From: Paenibacillus sp. Marseille-Q4541
Lineage (GTDB): Bacteria > Bacillota > Bacilli > Paenibacillales > Paenibacillaceae
Length of the DNA stretch: 64,000 nucleotides
Reading direction: 5' to 3'
NCBI RefSeq assembly: GCF_018310695.1
Contig: NZ_JAGXCY010000010.1
Coordinates: 62,001 to 126,000 of the forward strand
Below are positions 33,154 to 42,674 of this stretch, one piece after another. Below the pieces are notes generated by a model, which searched no databases, was not told the origin of the DNA, and saw nothing but the letters and a program-made list of their open reading frames with translations. The stretch's first letter is position 1; the number at the start of each line of letters is the position of its first letter. The position numbers were made by a program, and so were the translations under genes.

Positions 33154-33955
33154 CAGTCTTGCTGCTCTTCCTTGCTTTTTCAAGCAGGTTCTTAACTTCA
33201 CCAGATAAATGCTTGATCGCTTCGATATCGTGAACTTGCCAATAAGCATTAAATTTCTGTTGAGCATCAATCGCTTCGTCCACGAGGTGATAGAAGTACA
33301 GCTGATGGATGATGGCAAGTGTTTTGGAGATGACATTTGATTCATCTTCGAACGTTTTTTGCGCGTCAAGAATTTCTAGTCGAATCGCTGACATTTCATT
33401 ATCTAGAATAAACGCAGCTTCTGAAGTTTTTTTGAGTCGTTCTCTCACAATATCAGGCAGACTGTCTCTAAACTTGTAGTTTAAAGAATGTTCGATCGTA
33501 GCCCAGAAATTCATAGCTAGCGTTCGAATTTGGATTTCGGCAAGTACATGCTTTTGACCGAGAGCTGTCTGGACAGGATATTCAATAATCATGTGAAAAC
33601 TGCGATATCCGCTCTCCTTGAAATTGGTTATATAGTCCTTTTCATAAAGAACTTTCAAGTCCTTCCGTTCCCGAATATATTCAGCTACCCTACGAATATC
33701 TTCAACAAATTGACACATGATCCGAATACCTGCGATATCCTCAATCCCTGTTTCGATTTCGCTCATTGGAACAGAGAGTCGTTTGGCTTTATCCAAGATA
33801 CTTGAAATCTTCTTGACTCGACCAGTTACGAATTCGATAGGTGCATATTCTTCACGTTTTTTGAGTTCTGCCCGCATTGTTTTAAACTTAACCTTAAGTT
33901 CCTCTACGGCCTGTTCGTAAGGAAGCAAAAAAGTCCCCCAGTCTCTTCCGTCCAT
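33143..33955 (-). CDS. relQ: Small alarmone synthetase, RelQ/YjbM-like, with C-terminal extension
   Basis: 270 aa. The synthetase domain closely resembles Bacillus YjbM (SasB): SPIEFVTGRVK-like APIEFVTGRVKKI, EDIAGIRIMCQFV, ESGYRSFHMII and AEIQIRTLAMNFWATIEHSLN. It makes (p)ppGpp/pGpp from ATP and GDP/GTP/GMP. YjbM ends about 60 residues earlier; here a tail from about residue 205 continues (VISKTLAIIHQLYFYHLVDE to the end) and looks helical. ATG at 33955 has AGGAGG 8 nt upstream. It lies 59 nt after pyrD and overlaps the DUF309 gene by 11 nt, so a pyrD-relQ-DUF309 unit is likely. Confidence 0.88.
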   Translation of the reverse strand: MDGRDWGTFLLPYEQAVEELKVKFKTMRAELKKREEYAPIEFVTGRVKKISSILDKAKRLSVPMSEIETGIEDIAGIRIMCQFVEDIRRVAEYIRERKDLKVLYEKDYITNFKESGYRSFHMIIEYPVQTALGQKHVLAEIQIRTLAMNFWATIEHSLNYKFRDSLPDIVRERLKKTSEAAFILDNEMSAIRLEILDAQKTFEDESNVISKTLAIIHQLYFYHLVDEAIDAQQKFNAYWQVHDIEAIKHLSGEVKNLLEKARKSSKTDEH

Positions 33956-34014
33956 TGCATATGCCTCCTGTCTTATGCTCATACCTAGATCTTAGTAGTT
34001 ACATTGATAGCCTT

Positions 34015-35109
34015 CTACCTATGGTCTGCTCCAACCGCCTCGGATATGTGACGATATCCATCCTTGCGGAGCAATTCCCGAAGACCCGCATGAAGACGCT
34101 GATTGATCTCAGGTCCTTCATATATAAGTGCTGTATAAATTTCAACCAGGCTTGCCCCAGCTTTAATCTTGTCGTAAGCATCTTTACTTGTAAAAATGCC
34201 CCCCGAACCGATAATGGGGAGTTTCCCACCCGTTTGACGATAGATTTGACTAATAATCTCAGTCGAACGATCGCGAAGTGGTTTACCACTCAGGCCACCC
34301 GTTTCTTTGGCATTTTCATGAGTGAGTCCTTCTCGGCTTATTGTCGTATTTGTAGCTATGATGCCCGAAACACCACTTTTTGATATTGTATCCACCATAT
34401 ACTTCAGTTCAACCTCAGTTACATCCGGTGCAATCTTCACCAGAACAGGCTTCGAAGCGCCTGATTTCTGAGATTCTTTCTTCATCTGATCCATAACTGC
34501 CGCGAGCAACTCGCTAAGCTCGCTACCGTGCTGCAAACTTCTCAGATCCGGAGTATTTGGAGAACTAATGTTTACAACAAAAAAATCAGCATAAGGGTAC
34601 AACATTTGGATACACTTACGGTAATCTAAAGGCGCATCCTCATTCGCGGTAACCTTGTTCTTACCGATATTAATCCCGATTGGAATCGGTCTATCTTTTA
34701 GTGCAGATAATTTGGTTGCCATTGCTGCCGCACCCTGGTTATTAAAACCCATGCGGTTGACTAGCGCTTCATCTTGCGGAAGTCTGAACAACCTTGGCTT
34801 GTCGTTCCCTGGTTGTGCTTCTGGTGTTACCGTTCCCACTTCCATAAATCCAAATCCAATGGAAGAAAACCCAGCAACGGCTTCTCCGTTCTTATCTAGA
34901 CCTGCTGCAAGACCTACAGGTGAAGGAAAATGGAGTCCGAATAAATCGGTAGCAAGATCTGCTGTTTCACGTACACGATACATGGACCGTAGCAAATTTG
35001 CTCCTCCCGGTACTCGGCCAGCTTTATTAAGCCCGCCAATAACAAGATGGTGTGCTTTTTCAGCGTCCATTGCGAAGAAAAAAGGTTTTCCAAAATTACG
35101 ATACAGCAA
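34015..35109 (-). CDS. pyrD: Dihydroorotate dehydrogenase (quinone), class 2
   Basis: 364 aa. Class 2 features: an N-terminal amphipathic segment (LYRNFGKPFFFAMDAEKAHHL), FMN-binding PVGLAAGLDKNGE, the catalytic Ser in NISSPNTPDLR, KIAPDV, TNTT and IGSGGIF. It oxidises dihydroorotate to orotate using membrane quinone in pyrimidine synthesis. A TTG at 35109 is favoured as start: CGGAG lies 7 nt upstream and class 2 enzymes begin at this point; a GTG at 35118 directly overlaps that site. The gene is outside any pyr operon in the window, which is unusual for Firmicutes but known for class 2 enzymes. Confidence 0.92.
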   Translation of the reverse strand: MLYRNFGKPFFFAMDAEKAHHLVIGGLNKAGRVPGGANLLRSMYRVRETADLATDLFGLHFPSPVGLAAGLDKNGEAVAGFSSIGFGFMEVGTVTPEAQPGNDKPRLFRLPQDEALVNRMGFNNQGAAAMATKLSALKDRPIPIGINIGKNKVTANEDAPLDYRKCIQMLYPYADFFVVNISSPNTPDLRSLQHGSELSELLAAVMDQMKKESQKSGASKPVLVKIAPDVTEVELKYMVDTISKSGVSGIIATNTTISREGLTHENAKETGGLSGKPLRDRSTEIISQIYRQTGGKLPIIGSGGIFTSKDAYDKIKAGASLVEIYTALIYEGPEINQRLHAGLRELLRKDGYRHISEAVGADHR

Positions 35110-35283
35110 ATCATCCACTCCGTTTACATATTCTGTTATGGGTGCTTACAAGTGTATCAAAATAATACCGCAACATGTAGCACCATTATAAACAAGTGTA
35201 CTATATGTAGTATGAAGTTAGCATACTTTTTGATATCACCAGCATCCCCTCTACTCTCCAGTTTAGCGTTTTTTGTAACAAAA

Positions 35284-35316
35284 GAAAAGGGATAGCGGCC
35301 TAAGCCTCTTCCCTTT
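35284..35316 (-). terminator. Weak terminator-like hairpin
   Basis: AAAGGGA (35286-35292) pairs with TCCCTTT (35310-35316); on the minus strand a short U-rich tail follows. It could stop transcription coming through the transpeptidase gene before pyrD. Confidence 0.3.
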
Positions 35317-35425
35317 GGGTAAACTATAGATAGATATTATCCTTTGAAAATTTTTTCCAGATTGAATACAATAGAGAAAGCTTATGATATTATCTATCTT
35401 TTGCCGTGAAAGGAGCCACCATTCC

Positions 35426-35572
35426 ATGTCCCAAAAACGAAAAAAACCAAGCTTACAGCAAAAGAAAGAGGAAGTAAACCGGAAGGCCTTATTCTGGACT
35501 GCACTAAGTGTTCTGCTCCTAATCATTTTGATTGCTGTACTCGTCATCATCGGCGATTCAACTAACCCTTAA
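35426..35572 (+). CDS. Small single-pass membrane protein
   Basis: 48 aa. A basic N-terminus (SQKRKKPSLQQKKEEVNRK) is followed by one membrane helix (FWTALSVLLLIILIAVLVIIG). ATG at 35426 has AAAGGAG 10 nt upstream, which supports translation. No family recognised. Its last 4 nt overlap the 3' end of the convergent transpeptidase gene. Confidence 0.6.
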   Translation: MSQKRKKPSLQQKKEEVNRKALFWTALSVLLLIILIAVLVIIGDSTNP

Positions 35573-37044
35573 TTAAGCCAATGATACGTTTTATCCGGAT
35601 TGGTTTGGTCGGGGGCAAGTTTCGGTTTAAATCTGTCCTCGGCTTGTTCCGGTACCCATAGATCCTCGGGAGTATCAGGAGCCGCTCCAATCATAACCTT
35701 GGTTCCCTTAGGTATGAGCGCAAACAATTCTTCTATGTCTTCCTGACTCATACGAATACAACCAAGCGATTCATCTTTGCCGACACTATCTGGTTTGTTC
35801 GTGCCATGAATAGCGTAATCTGTATCCGATAACTGCATCCCCCTCGATCCAAACTCCCCGGTGGAGGTTCCATTTGGGTTTACTACTTTGTCTGTAATGA
35901 CAAAACTGCCTTCTGGAGTTTTTTCGCCCCCTCACCCGACTTCATAATTTCGAAGGATGACATTCCCGCTCAGCACCATTAAACGATGTGTTTTTTTGTT
36001 AATTATGATTTGAAGTGGTGATTGCATAACGGGTTGTCCACCCCACGTATCTTCAAAGCTTTTCAGTAAAGGAGGATTTCTGTCCTCTATATCTTTTTGT
36101 TCTAAATCACTTTCTGGATATGTAATGGCTGATGCTGATCTGTCTCTCTCTTTATGTTTCAATAAAGTTATCATTTCTGGAAACAACTTCTTCAATTGAG
36201 CAGAAGAACCCCCCACCATATTATTTGGAAAAGGCTGGACCAGCTCATCAAACTGTTCTGGAAATCTGTTATTTGTTTCTTTAAATGCAGATAGAGCGCT
36301 TAATAGAATGACGGATAGTTCCTGCTTTGCTGCCCATTCCTCTGCAGCCTCACGTAATGAAAGATTTTGATCCGGAGGCATACAGCTGCAAGATTCATCC
36401 AGTAAGCTTTCACTGTATACGCCACCTTCACCGTTACTTGTCAATCGATAGGCAGGCTCAGCTTGTGATTGCCAGTATAGATATTCTCCCTTTTTGGGTA
36501 CATTTACGATGACCGTGTGACCTTCCTGTAAGCGGACATTATTAATGATAAGTCCTGTCGTTTCATTTTTCATCTTCTCGTCCTGTACGGGCGCAGCAAT
36601 GAACTTAACTCTATTGTCTGCTACCTGTTCAACACGATCCTGACTTGTCCCATCTCCACCTGCCGAATCTATACCGGAAGTCTCCTTCATTTCTGTTTCC
36701 CAATCTTCCGAATAGAGCTGACCTCTTTCCACACCCGGAGCAGCTGCAGAAGGGATAAGTATCAACAAAGTACAAAGAAGCAAAAACAAAACAGACTTCC
36801 GTCTCTTTTTCTTTTTCCTTTTCTCCTCTTCCATCTCCATCCATTTTTCTCTGTATTCCATCCAGATCTTAGTAGGAGCTTTGCTATGTTCGAAAGCCTC
36901 ATATACACCCCCTGAACGTTCAAAACAGTAGTTTGCTTTTGCCTTTTGACCGTCCCTTTCGTACTCTTTCCCTAACAAATACCAAGCCATCTGATTATCA
37001 GGAAACTTTCGAACATAAGATTTCAGATCGTGCGATATTCGCAT
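35569..37044 (-). pseudogene. L,D-transpeptidase (YkuD) with N-terminal TPR-like part, interrupted by in-frame TGA
   Basis: The frame is continuous from ATG 37044 (GGAGGGAGGA site) to 35569 except for a TGA at 35932-35934 (codon 371 of 491). N-terminal residues 1-60 resemble a tetratricopeptide unit; a very basic stretch leads to one membrane helix (about 84-103); a LysM-like or linker region follows; and the YkuD domain begins at QIIINKKTHRLMVLSGNV. After the stop the domain continues: GGEKTPEGSFVITDKVVNP, then YAIHGTNKP and the catalytic ESLGCIRM (Cys429). As written, the product would lack the catalytic His and Cys. Family members usually have Leu or similar at the stop position (VGLGG). 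Sequencing error, pseudogene or read-through are all possible. Confidence 0.8.
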
Positions 37045-37181
37045 ACAAGTCCTCCCTCCACAACACCGATCTTCCGTAAACGGAGTGTAGTGTTATGTTA
37101 TATATCGGGTGTTTGATTACCAGCCTAAATAGCTGGTTTTGCCTAGGTCTTTCGATCCTGCAGTTTTTTTACTACGACAAC

Positions 37182-37220
37182 AAAAAAACACCCTGGCACC
37201 GAATACTCGGCACCAAGGTG
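37182..37220 (-). terminator. Rho-independent terminator of the ferredoxin gene
   Basis: On the minus strand, the arms at 37207-37220 and 37189-37202 form a 14-bp stem with G-U pairs, followed by seven U residues (37182-37188). Confidence 0.7.
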
Positions 37221-37242
37221 CATCATAATAAAAAATGAAGTG

Positions 37243-37527
<285 letters not shown>

Positions 37528-37609
37528 TCAACTATACTAACAAACATATTAATACAAAGTGATAACAAATACAAATCATTTTGACGTGTAAATATGCCGT
37601 TGTCAAGTA

Positions 37610-38890
37610 CTATTCCGGCCGCGGAAGATTATCTTTTTGCAAGGATGTCCCACGAGCTTTGTAATTACGTAACAGTACAGATGGATCATCGCCCAACATC
37701 CCTGCGGTTAAGACCGCATTTTCTCCAAATTTGTCTCTTAATGCATCCATTACCTGGATAAGCGACTCTTTTTTAGGCTGCTCCTGATAATCAAACAAAT
37801 CCAACTGTACGGCAGATTCATTCTTGGGAATGAGATTTTGCAAAGTGATCCCAAGCAGTCTCAGCGGTTTACCCGCCCCAAATTGACGGTAAAATAGATT
37901 TACAGCTTCTTTATAAATATCCTTGTCATGATCAGTAGGTACTTGCAGGGTATGTGAACGAGTTATTGTTTTCATATCAGGCGTTCGAATCGTAATCTGA
38001 ATTCCACCTGCCATCATCCCGTGTCTTCGTAAACGACGCCCTACCTGATCACTAATATTGAGAAGAACTCGATTAATGTCAGATTCGATAGATATATCTT
38101 CTGGGAGTGTAGTTGTGTGCCCTATTGATTTATTGGGTTCCCGGTTAGCAAGGACTGGAGAATCACTGATCCCATTTGCTGCTTGCTTCATCCATGCTCC
38201 GAGTACTCCAAAATATTCTTTCAACATCTGTGCATCTGCCTTTGCGAGCTGTCCTATAGTCAGAATATTCAGTTTACGTAATTTGTCGGCCGTTTTTTGC
38301 CCGATCCCAAACAGTTCCCCGCAAGGTTTGTTCCACAGCACCTTCTCTACATCCCGCAACCGTAGAACGGTAATGCCATTAGGTTTTTTCATATCAGAGC
38401 CCATCTTAGCAAGCAGCTTGTTAGGTGCAACCCCTACTGAACAAGGAATCCCCAGCTCTTCATTGATTCTTCTCTGAATTTCTTCGGCGATCTGAAGAGG
38501 CGTACCAAATTGCTTTGAACCGGTAATATCCAGATAGCATTCATCAATCGATGTCGCCTCAAGTTCAGGTGTATATTCATAGGCAATTTTCATAAATGCC
38601 TTGGAGTATTTGCGATACAAATGAAAATCTGGAGTAATCACAATCAATTCAGGACATTTCCGAAGACCCTGATTCACGACCATTCCCGTGCTGATTCCAC
38701 GTTTACGCGCTTCATAGGAACACGTTACTATAACTCCTTTTCGCTTTTCACTGCTGCCGGCTACCGCCGTTGGTTTTCCCGCATATTGCTTCGGATCTTC
38801 CGCGGCATGAACTGAGCAATAAAATGCATTCATATCTACATGTAAAATAACGCGTCCCTTCACAGGATAATAATCCTTTACGTTTTCCAT
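37610..38890 (-). CDS. dinB: DNA polymerase IV (Y-family)
   Basis: 426 aa, similar in length to Bacillus PolY1 (YqjH). Palm motifs are HVDMNAFYCSVH (metal Asp) and TSIDECYLDITG (Asp-Glu pair); the finger/thumb has SVGVAPNKLLAKMGSDMKKP and the HhH region LFGIGQKTADKLRK. A beta-clamp binding motif QLDLF lies near the C-terminus. It copies past damaged bases with low fidelity. Start ATG has AAGGAA upstream. No LexA-like box was recognised in the upstream gap. Confidence 0.94.
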   Translation of the reverse strand: MENVKDYYPVKGRVILHVDMNAFYCSVHAAEDPKQYAGKPTAVAGSSEKRKGVIVTCSYEARKRGISTGMVVNQGLRKCPELIVITPDFHLYRKYSKAFMKIAYEYTPELEATSIDECYLDITGSKQFGTPLQIAEEIQRRINEELGIPCSVGVAPNKLLAKMGSDMKKPNGITVLRLRDVEKVLWNKPCGELFGIGQKTADKLRKLNILTIGQLAKADAQMLKEYFGVLGAWMKQAANGISDSPVLANREPNKSIGHTTTLPEDISIESDINRVLLNISDQVGRRLRRHGMMAGGIQITIRTPDMKTITRSHTLQVPTDHDKDIYKEAVNLFYRQFGAGKPLRLLGITLQNLIPKNESAVQLDLFDYQEQPKKESLIQVMDALRDKFGENAVLTAGMLGDDPSVLLRNYKARGTSLQKDNLPRPE

Positions 38891-39033
38891 GCGGATTCCT
38901 TCTTTACTTTTTACTTGAAAAATAGATGACTAACAAGTCTCTTAAATCTTTATTTTACCGTGAAAATGATCTCAAGTACAACGCGTTACTTCAGTAATAA
39001 AAATATATATTGAATAATTTATCAAAATAGCAT

Positions 39034-39062
39034 CTTACATTCCAGGTAAGAACTGATATAAT
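39034..39062 (+). promoter_or_regulatory. Promoter of cimA
   Basis: CTTACA (39034-39039), 17-nt spacer, TATAAT (39057-39062) with an extended TG one base before it. The start codon lies about 50 nt downstream. No T-box or other leader structure was seen. Confidence 0.6.
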
Positions 39063-39112
39063 AGTAAAATTATAAAGCTAAGGATGACTTCCAAAGGGGG
39101 ATTAACATATTC

Positions 39113-40732
39113 ATGTCTAAGTCCATCTCCATCTTCGATACTACGCTGCGTGATGGTACGCAAGGCGAAGGGATCAGTTTATCTGTTGACGACAAATTAC
39201 ACATTGCCAAGAAGCTTGATTTTCTCGGTGTACAGTATATTGAAGGCGGCATTCCGGGAAGCAATACGAAAGACATTGAATTTTTCAAGCGAGTTCAGGA
39301 ACTAGGATTATCTGCGAAGATTGTAGCGTTTGGCAGTACACGTCGTAAGGGGAGTGTTGCAGAACAAGACACTAACCTGAACCGAATTATTGAATCAGGA
39401 GCAGATGCTGCTACCCTCGTAGGTAAATCATGGGATTTTCATGTACATACGGCTCTACAAACAACGCTGGAAGAAAACTTGGAAATGATTTATGATTCGA
39501 TTCGTTACTTGAAACAAAGCGGTATGGAAGTCATTTTTGATGCGGAACACTTTTTTGATGGTTATAAAAATAATGCGCCCTATGCTGTTTCTGTCATGGA
39601 AAAGGCATATGAAGCTGGTGCTGATTGGCTCGTTATGTGTGACACGAACGGCGGAACGATGCCGCATGAAGTGAATGAGATTGTGTCCACTCTCGTAAGT
39701 CAGCTGCCAAATGCGAATTTTGGTATTCATACACATAACGACTGTGAACTTGCCGTAGCCAATACCCTAGCTGCAATCTCTGCTGGAGCGAGACAAGTTC
39801 AAGGGACAATGAATGGTTACGGAGAACGTTGCGGTAATGCAAATCTTTGCTCTGTTATTCCGAATCTTCAGCTCAAACTTGGATACAAATGCGTTGAAGA
39901 AGACAAACTGGGGCAGCTGACCAATGTTGCAAGATACGTCAGCGAGATTGCTAATGTCAACATGCCGGTGAATCAGCCCTATGTAGGGAACGCCGCCTTT
40001 GCTCATAAGGGAGGCATTCACGTCTCTGCAATTATGCGTGATTCACGTACTTACGAACATATCGTTCCCGAACAGGTGGGCAATAAACAAAGGGTGCTGG
40101 TATCCGAGCTTGCAGGCCAAAGCAATATTATTTCGAAAGCCAAAGATATGGGCATTGAATTTGACCCAACAAGTGAACAGACACGAAATGTTATCGATAA
40201 GATCAAAGATCTTGAACATCAAGGCTATCAGTTTGAAGGCGCCGATGCCTCACTGGAACTTCTCATTCGGGAAGCAAACGGCGAGATGCAGGAACTGTTC
40301 ACGTTTGAATCTTTCAAGATGCTGGTTGAGAAAAATGCCGGGAAACCCGTTGTTTCGGAAGCCTTCGTGAAACTAAGCGTTGGTGGACGCAGTCACTACA
40401 CCGCTGCGGAAGGTAACGGTCCAGTTAATGCACTGGATAATGCGCTACGAAAAGCCCTTGTCACTTATTATCCTACCCTGAAAAATATGCATCTGTCCGA
40501 TTATAAAGTAAGAGTACTGGATGACAAAGATACGACAGCTGCCAAAGTCCGGGTTCTCATTGAATCCAAAAACTTTGCGAATACATGGAACACCGTCGGC
40601 GTTTCAGAGAATATTATTGAAGCCAGCTGGGAAGCACTCGTACACAGTTTCCGCTATGCCCTCCTGGAGGAGGAGCCATCGGAGTTCAATGAACCAGATG
40701 CTTTGCCTCAACAAGGGCTGGTAAATCATTAA
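39113..40732 (+). CDS. cimA: Citramalate synthase
   Basis: 539 aa. The DRE-TIM barrel opens with IFDTTLRDGTQGEG and contains GGIPGSN, the metal-binding FGIHTHNDCELAVAN and QGTMNGYGERCGNAN. The C-terminal regulatory domain carries VKLSVGGRSHYTAAEGNGPV. The DGTQGEG start and overall length mark the CimA branch, which condenses pyruvate with acetyl-CoA to (R)-citramalate and feeds isoleucine synthesis without threonine. The ATG has AAAGGGGGA about 11 nt upstream. Single gene with its own promoter and terminator. Confidence 0.92.
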   Translation: MSKSISIFDTTLRDGTQGEGISLSVDDKLHIAKKLDFLGVQYIEGGIPGSNTKDIEFFKRVQELGLSAKIVAFGSTRRKGSVAEQDTNLNRIIESGADAATLVGKSWDFHVHTALQTTLEENLEMIYDSIRYLKQSGMEVIFDAEHFFDGYKNNAPYAVSVMEKAYEAGADWLVMCDTNGGTMPHEVNEIVSTLVSQLPNANFGIHTHNDCELAVANTLAAISAGARQVQGTMNGYGERCGNANLCSVIPNLQLKLGYKCVEEDKLGQLTNVARYVSEIANVNMPVNQPYVGNAAFAHKGGIHVSAIMRDSRTYEHIVPEQVGNKQRVLVSELAGQSNIISKAKDMGIEFDPTSEQTRNVIDKIKDLEHQGYQFEGADASLELLIREANGEMQELFTFESFKMLVEKNAGKPVVSEAFVKLSVGGRSHYTAAEGNGPVNALDNALRKALVTYYPTLKNMHLSDYKVRVLDDKDTTAAKVRVLIESKNFANTWNTVGVSENIIEASWEALVHSFRYALLEEEPSEFNEPDALPQQGLVNH

Positions 40733-40746
40733 ATTCTTCAGTTATA

Positions 40747-40794
40747 TAAAAAAAACCGGCTGCTGATTTTATGATCAGTAACCGGTTTTTTTAT
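40747..40794. terminator. Bidirectional terminator between cimA and the ResA-like gene
   Basis: AACCGG/CCGGTT outer stem with an inner CTGAT/ATCAG stem, A-run before and T-run after, serving the two convergent genes. Confidence 0.85.
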
Positions 40795-41357
40795 TTTCTC
40801 ACAAGATCTTTCACTTTCTTCTCCAGTTCTTCTTCAGTCAGAATACCGAGAATAATCTCTTGGATCACACCATTTTTATCGATAAGAACATTCGTAGGAA
40901 ATGCCATTCCTTTGTACAAATCATAAACAGCTCCATCTTCATCCATCATAATGGGAAATTTCAGTTTGAACGTTTCCACAAAAGCTTTCGCTTCCTTCTC
41001 TGTGTCATACTTTGTTACATTAATTCCGTAAATATCCAGATCATCTTTGTATGATTTGGCAAGCTTATTGAGGGAAGGAGCCTCCATCTTACACGGATCA
41101 CACCAAGAAGCCCAGAAATTAAGCATAACGGCTTTCTCTCTCGGCCCCCCCACTTTGAATGTTCCTTTATTTCCAAGCCCTTTTAATTGAAAGGAAGGAG
41201 CGAGCAGCCCCGCTTTGGCTCCCGTTTCCGTAGGGATAGGTGACTCTGTTTGAAATACACTTTGAATATTCAAGCCACCTTCTTTATCACTGGTTTGCCA
41301 AAAAGCAAAACCGATTAGCAGCAAAATTCCAATCCATATGTACAGGTTACGTTTCAT
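40791..41357 (-). CDS. ResA/TlpA-like membrane-anchored thiol-disulfide oxidoreductase
   Basis: 188 aa. One N-terminal helix (NLYIWIGILLLIGFAFW) anchors an extracytoplasmic thioredoxin fold. The active site is FWASWCDPCKMEAP; the cis-Pro loop is GMAFPTNVLID. The family typically uses CEPC or CxPC and reduces apocytochrome c or spore-coat disulfides. No cytochrome-maturation genes adjoin it here, so the partner is unknown. The ATG has AAGGGA upstream. Confidence 0.9.
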   Translation of the reverse strand: MKRNLYIWIGILLLIGFAFWQTSDKEGGLNIQSVFQTESPIPTETGAKAGLLAPSFQLKGLGNKGTFKVGGPREKAVMLNFWASWCDPCKMEAPSLNKLAKSYKDDLDIYGINVTKYDTEKEAKAFVETFKLKFPIMMDEDGAVYDLYKGMAFPTNVLIDKNGVIQEIILGILTEEELEKKVKDLVRK

Positions 41358-41519
41358 TTGCCGGTCCCTTTTCCTTGTTATAGAATATAGTTGCCCGAGT
41401 TGCTCATGATATCGTTATTATTCTACCCTTTTACAAGTAAATTATATCACAAAAAAGCCCCTTTTCTGAAAAAGGAGCCTGCACGATTCATATTCAAAAG
41501 AGTACAAGGAGCTACATTC

Positions 41520-41951
41520 ATGTTTATACAACTATCAGCTGAGATCTATAAGCAAATGGAAGTCCTCTTTAATGCCGGCTTTCCTAACGAAGAATGCGCC
41601 CTTTTGCTAGGGACCCCCCTAATAAATCAGTCTTTTCACATCCATTCACTAGTTCCAGCTAAAAATATCGCTTCAGACCCCTTACATCACTTTGAGCTTG
41701 ATCCTGCTACATGGGTTCACCATCTAATGACTTCGCCCGATTTAGTAGGTCTGTTTCACACTCACCCATCCTCAGCCCCACTCCCATCGGCTACCGATCT
41801 ACATGCTCTGCAATCCTACGGAGAGTTGATTCAGATATATCTCATTGCCGGATTTACTTTGGATTCCAATACAATGGAGCTCAAAGCTTACGAAGTAACC
41901 AAACAAGATCGTGGCTTCGGTCTTCGTCCTGCAACGCTACGCATGACTTAG
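41520..41951 (+). CDS. JAMM/MPN-domain metallopeptidase (M67 family)
   Basis: 143 aa. JAMM motif is complete: Glu in FPNEECALLLG, then HTHPSS and a downstream Asp in PLPSATDLHAL. These proteins are zinc isopeptidases; in bacteria they often cleave ubiquitin-like carrier proteins or process sulfur carriers. No ThiS/MoaD-like or E1-like gene adjoins. ATG at 41520 has AAGGAG 8 nt upstream. The 3' end overlaps the convergent exonuclease gene by 15 nt. Confidence 0.88.
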   Translation: MFIQLSAEIYKQMEVLFNAGFPNEECALLLGTPLINQSFHIHSLVPAKNIASDPLHHFELDPATWVHHLMTSPDLVGLFHTHPSSAPLPSATDLHALQSYGELIQIYLIAGFTLDSNTMELKAYEVTKQDRGFGLRPATLRMT

Positions 41952-42674
41952 ATGTGAATACAGATCAGAGAGAGTGATCACATCCATCCTGGATATATCG
42001 TCTAGATAACATCCCCAAAGGCGTGCAGTCATCATCGCATCTTCTAGCGCATGATGCCTCCCCTCAATGGGAATTCCCCTTGAGTAAAGTAATTCATCTA
42101 GCCCATAGCCACTTCGCTGAGGTTCAAGCCATCTTGCAAGCATCATCGTATCAATTACACGGTGACTGAGTCTGACTTTTGAAGTTTTCCACAAGGCTGC
42201 ATTCAGAAAAGATTTATCATGCGCACTCGCATGAGCTACTAGAACCCTCCCACCTACAAAAGACATGAAATCATGCAACCCCTCCAGAAGCGGAGGAGCA
42301 TCTTGAGTCATCTCAGTCGTTATTCCAGTAAGTTCGGTAATATGATCAGGGATGTGTTTCTTCGGTTTCACGAGGGTGTAGAACTGTTCCTCTTCCTTCA
42401 CTTCTCCACCTACAACCCTAACTGCTCCAAACGATAAAATCTCATCCCCATGCTGCGGGGCAAACCCTGTCGTCTCTAAGTCAAATACAACCGCATCCAG
42501 TTCAGCCAGGGGCGTTCTGAGTGCTTCTGGCCTGCGATTTTCCCTCATAAGAGAACGAAGAAACGCCATTTGCTGTGCCGTAGGGGCGCCAATCATTGAA
42601 GCGATTGCAGATGGCACCCCACCTTGTCTGAACGAGTTCCAAAAACCGCTGTTGCCCCTTACCGGCTCTTTCAT
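41937..42674 (-). CDS. DnaQ-like 3'-5' exonuclease (DEDDh)
   Basis: 245 aa. An N-terminal ~60-residue region precedes the exonuclease fold: motif I VVFDLETTGF, motif II in VAHASAHDKSFLN, motif III HHALEDAMMTARLW, giving the DEDDh set with the catalytic His. It degrades single-stranded DNA or RNA from the 3' end. Its start overlaps the DUF294 gene stop (ATGA), so the two are made together; this pairing is also seen in other bacteria, to my knowledge. The substrate is not known. Confidence 0.9.
   Translation of the reverse strand: MKEPVRGNSGFWNSFRQGGVPSAIASMIGAPTAQQMAFLRSLMRENRRPEALRTPLAELDAVVFDLETTGFAPQHGDEILSFGAVRVVGGEVKEEEQFYTLVKPKKHIPDHITELTGITTEMTQDAPPLLEGLHDFMSFVGGRVLVAHASAHDKSFLNAALWKTSKVRLSHRVIDTMMLARWLEPQRSGYGLDELLYSRGIPIEGRHHALEDAMMTARLWGCYLDDISRMDVITLSDLYSHLSHA

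Noticed and set aside
33154..33369. N-terminal extension of the DUF309 protein
   Set aside because: The extra 72 residues are the relQ sequence read in another frame, and the family starts at ATG 33153.
38891..39112. T-box leader before cimA
   Set aside because: No T-box sequence (TGGNACCGCG) and no terminator/antiterminator pair; the promoter lies only about 50 nt before the start.
41400..41519. GCCCCTTTT/AAAAGGAGC pairing before the JAMM gene as a terminator
   Set aside because: It lies between two divergent gene starts, so no transcript would need to end there; weak pairing may be chance.
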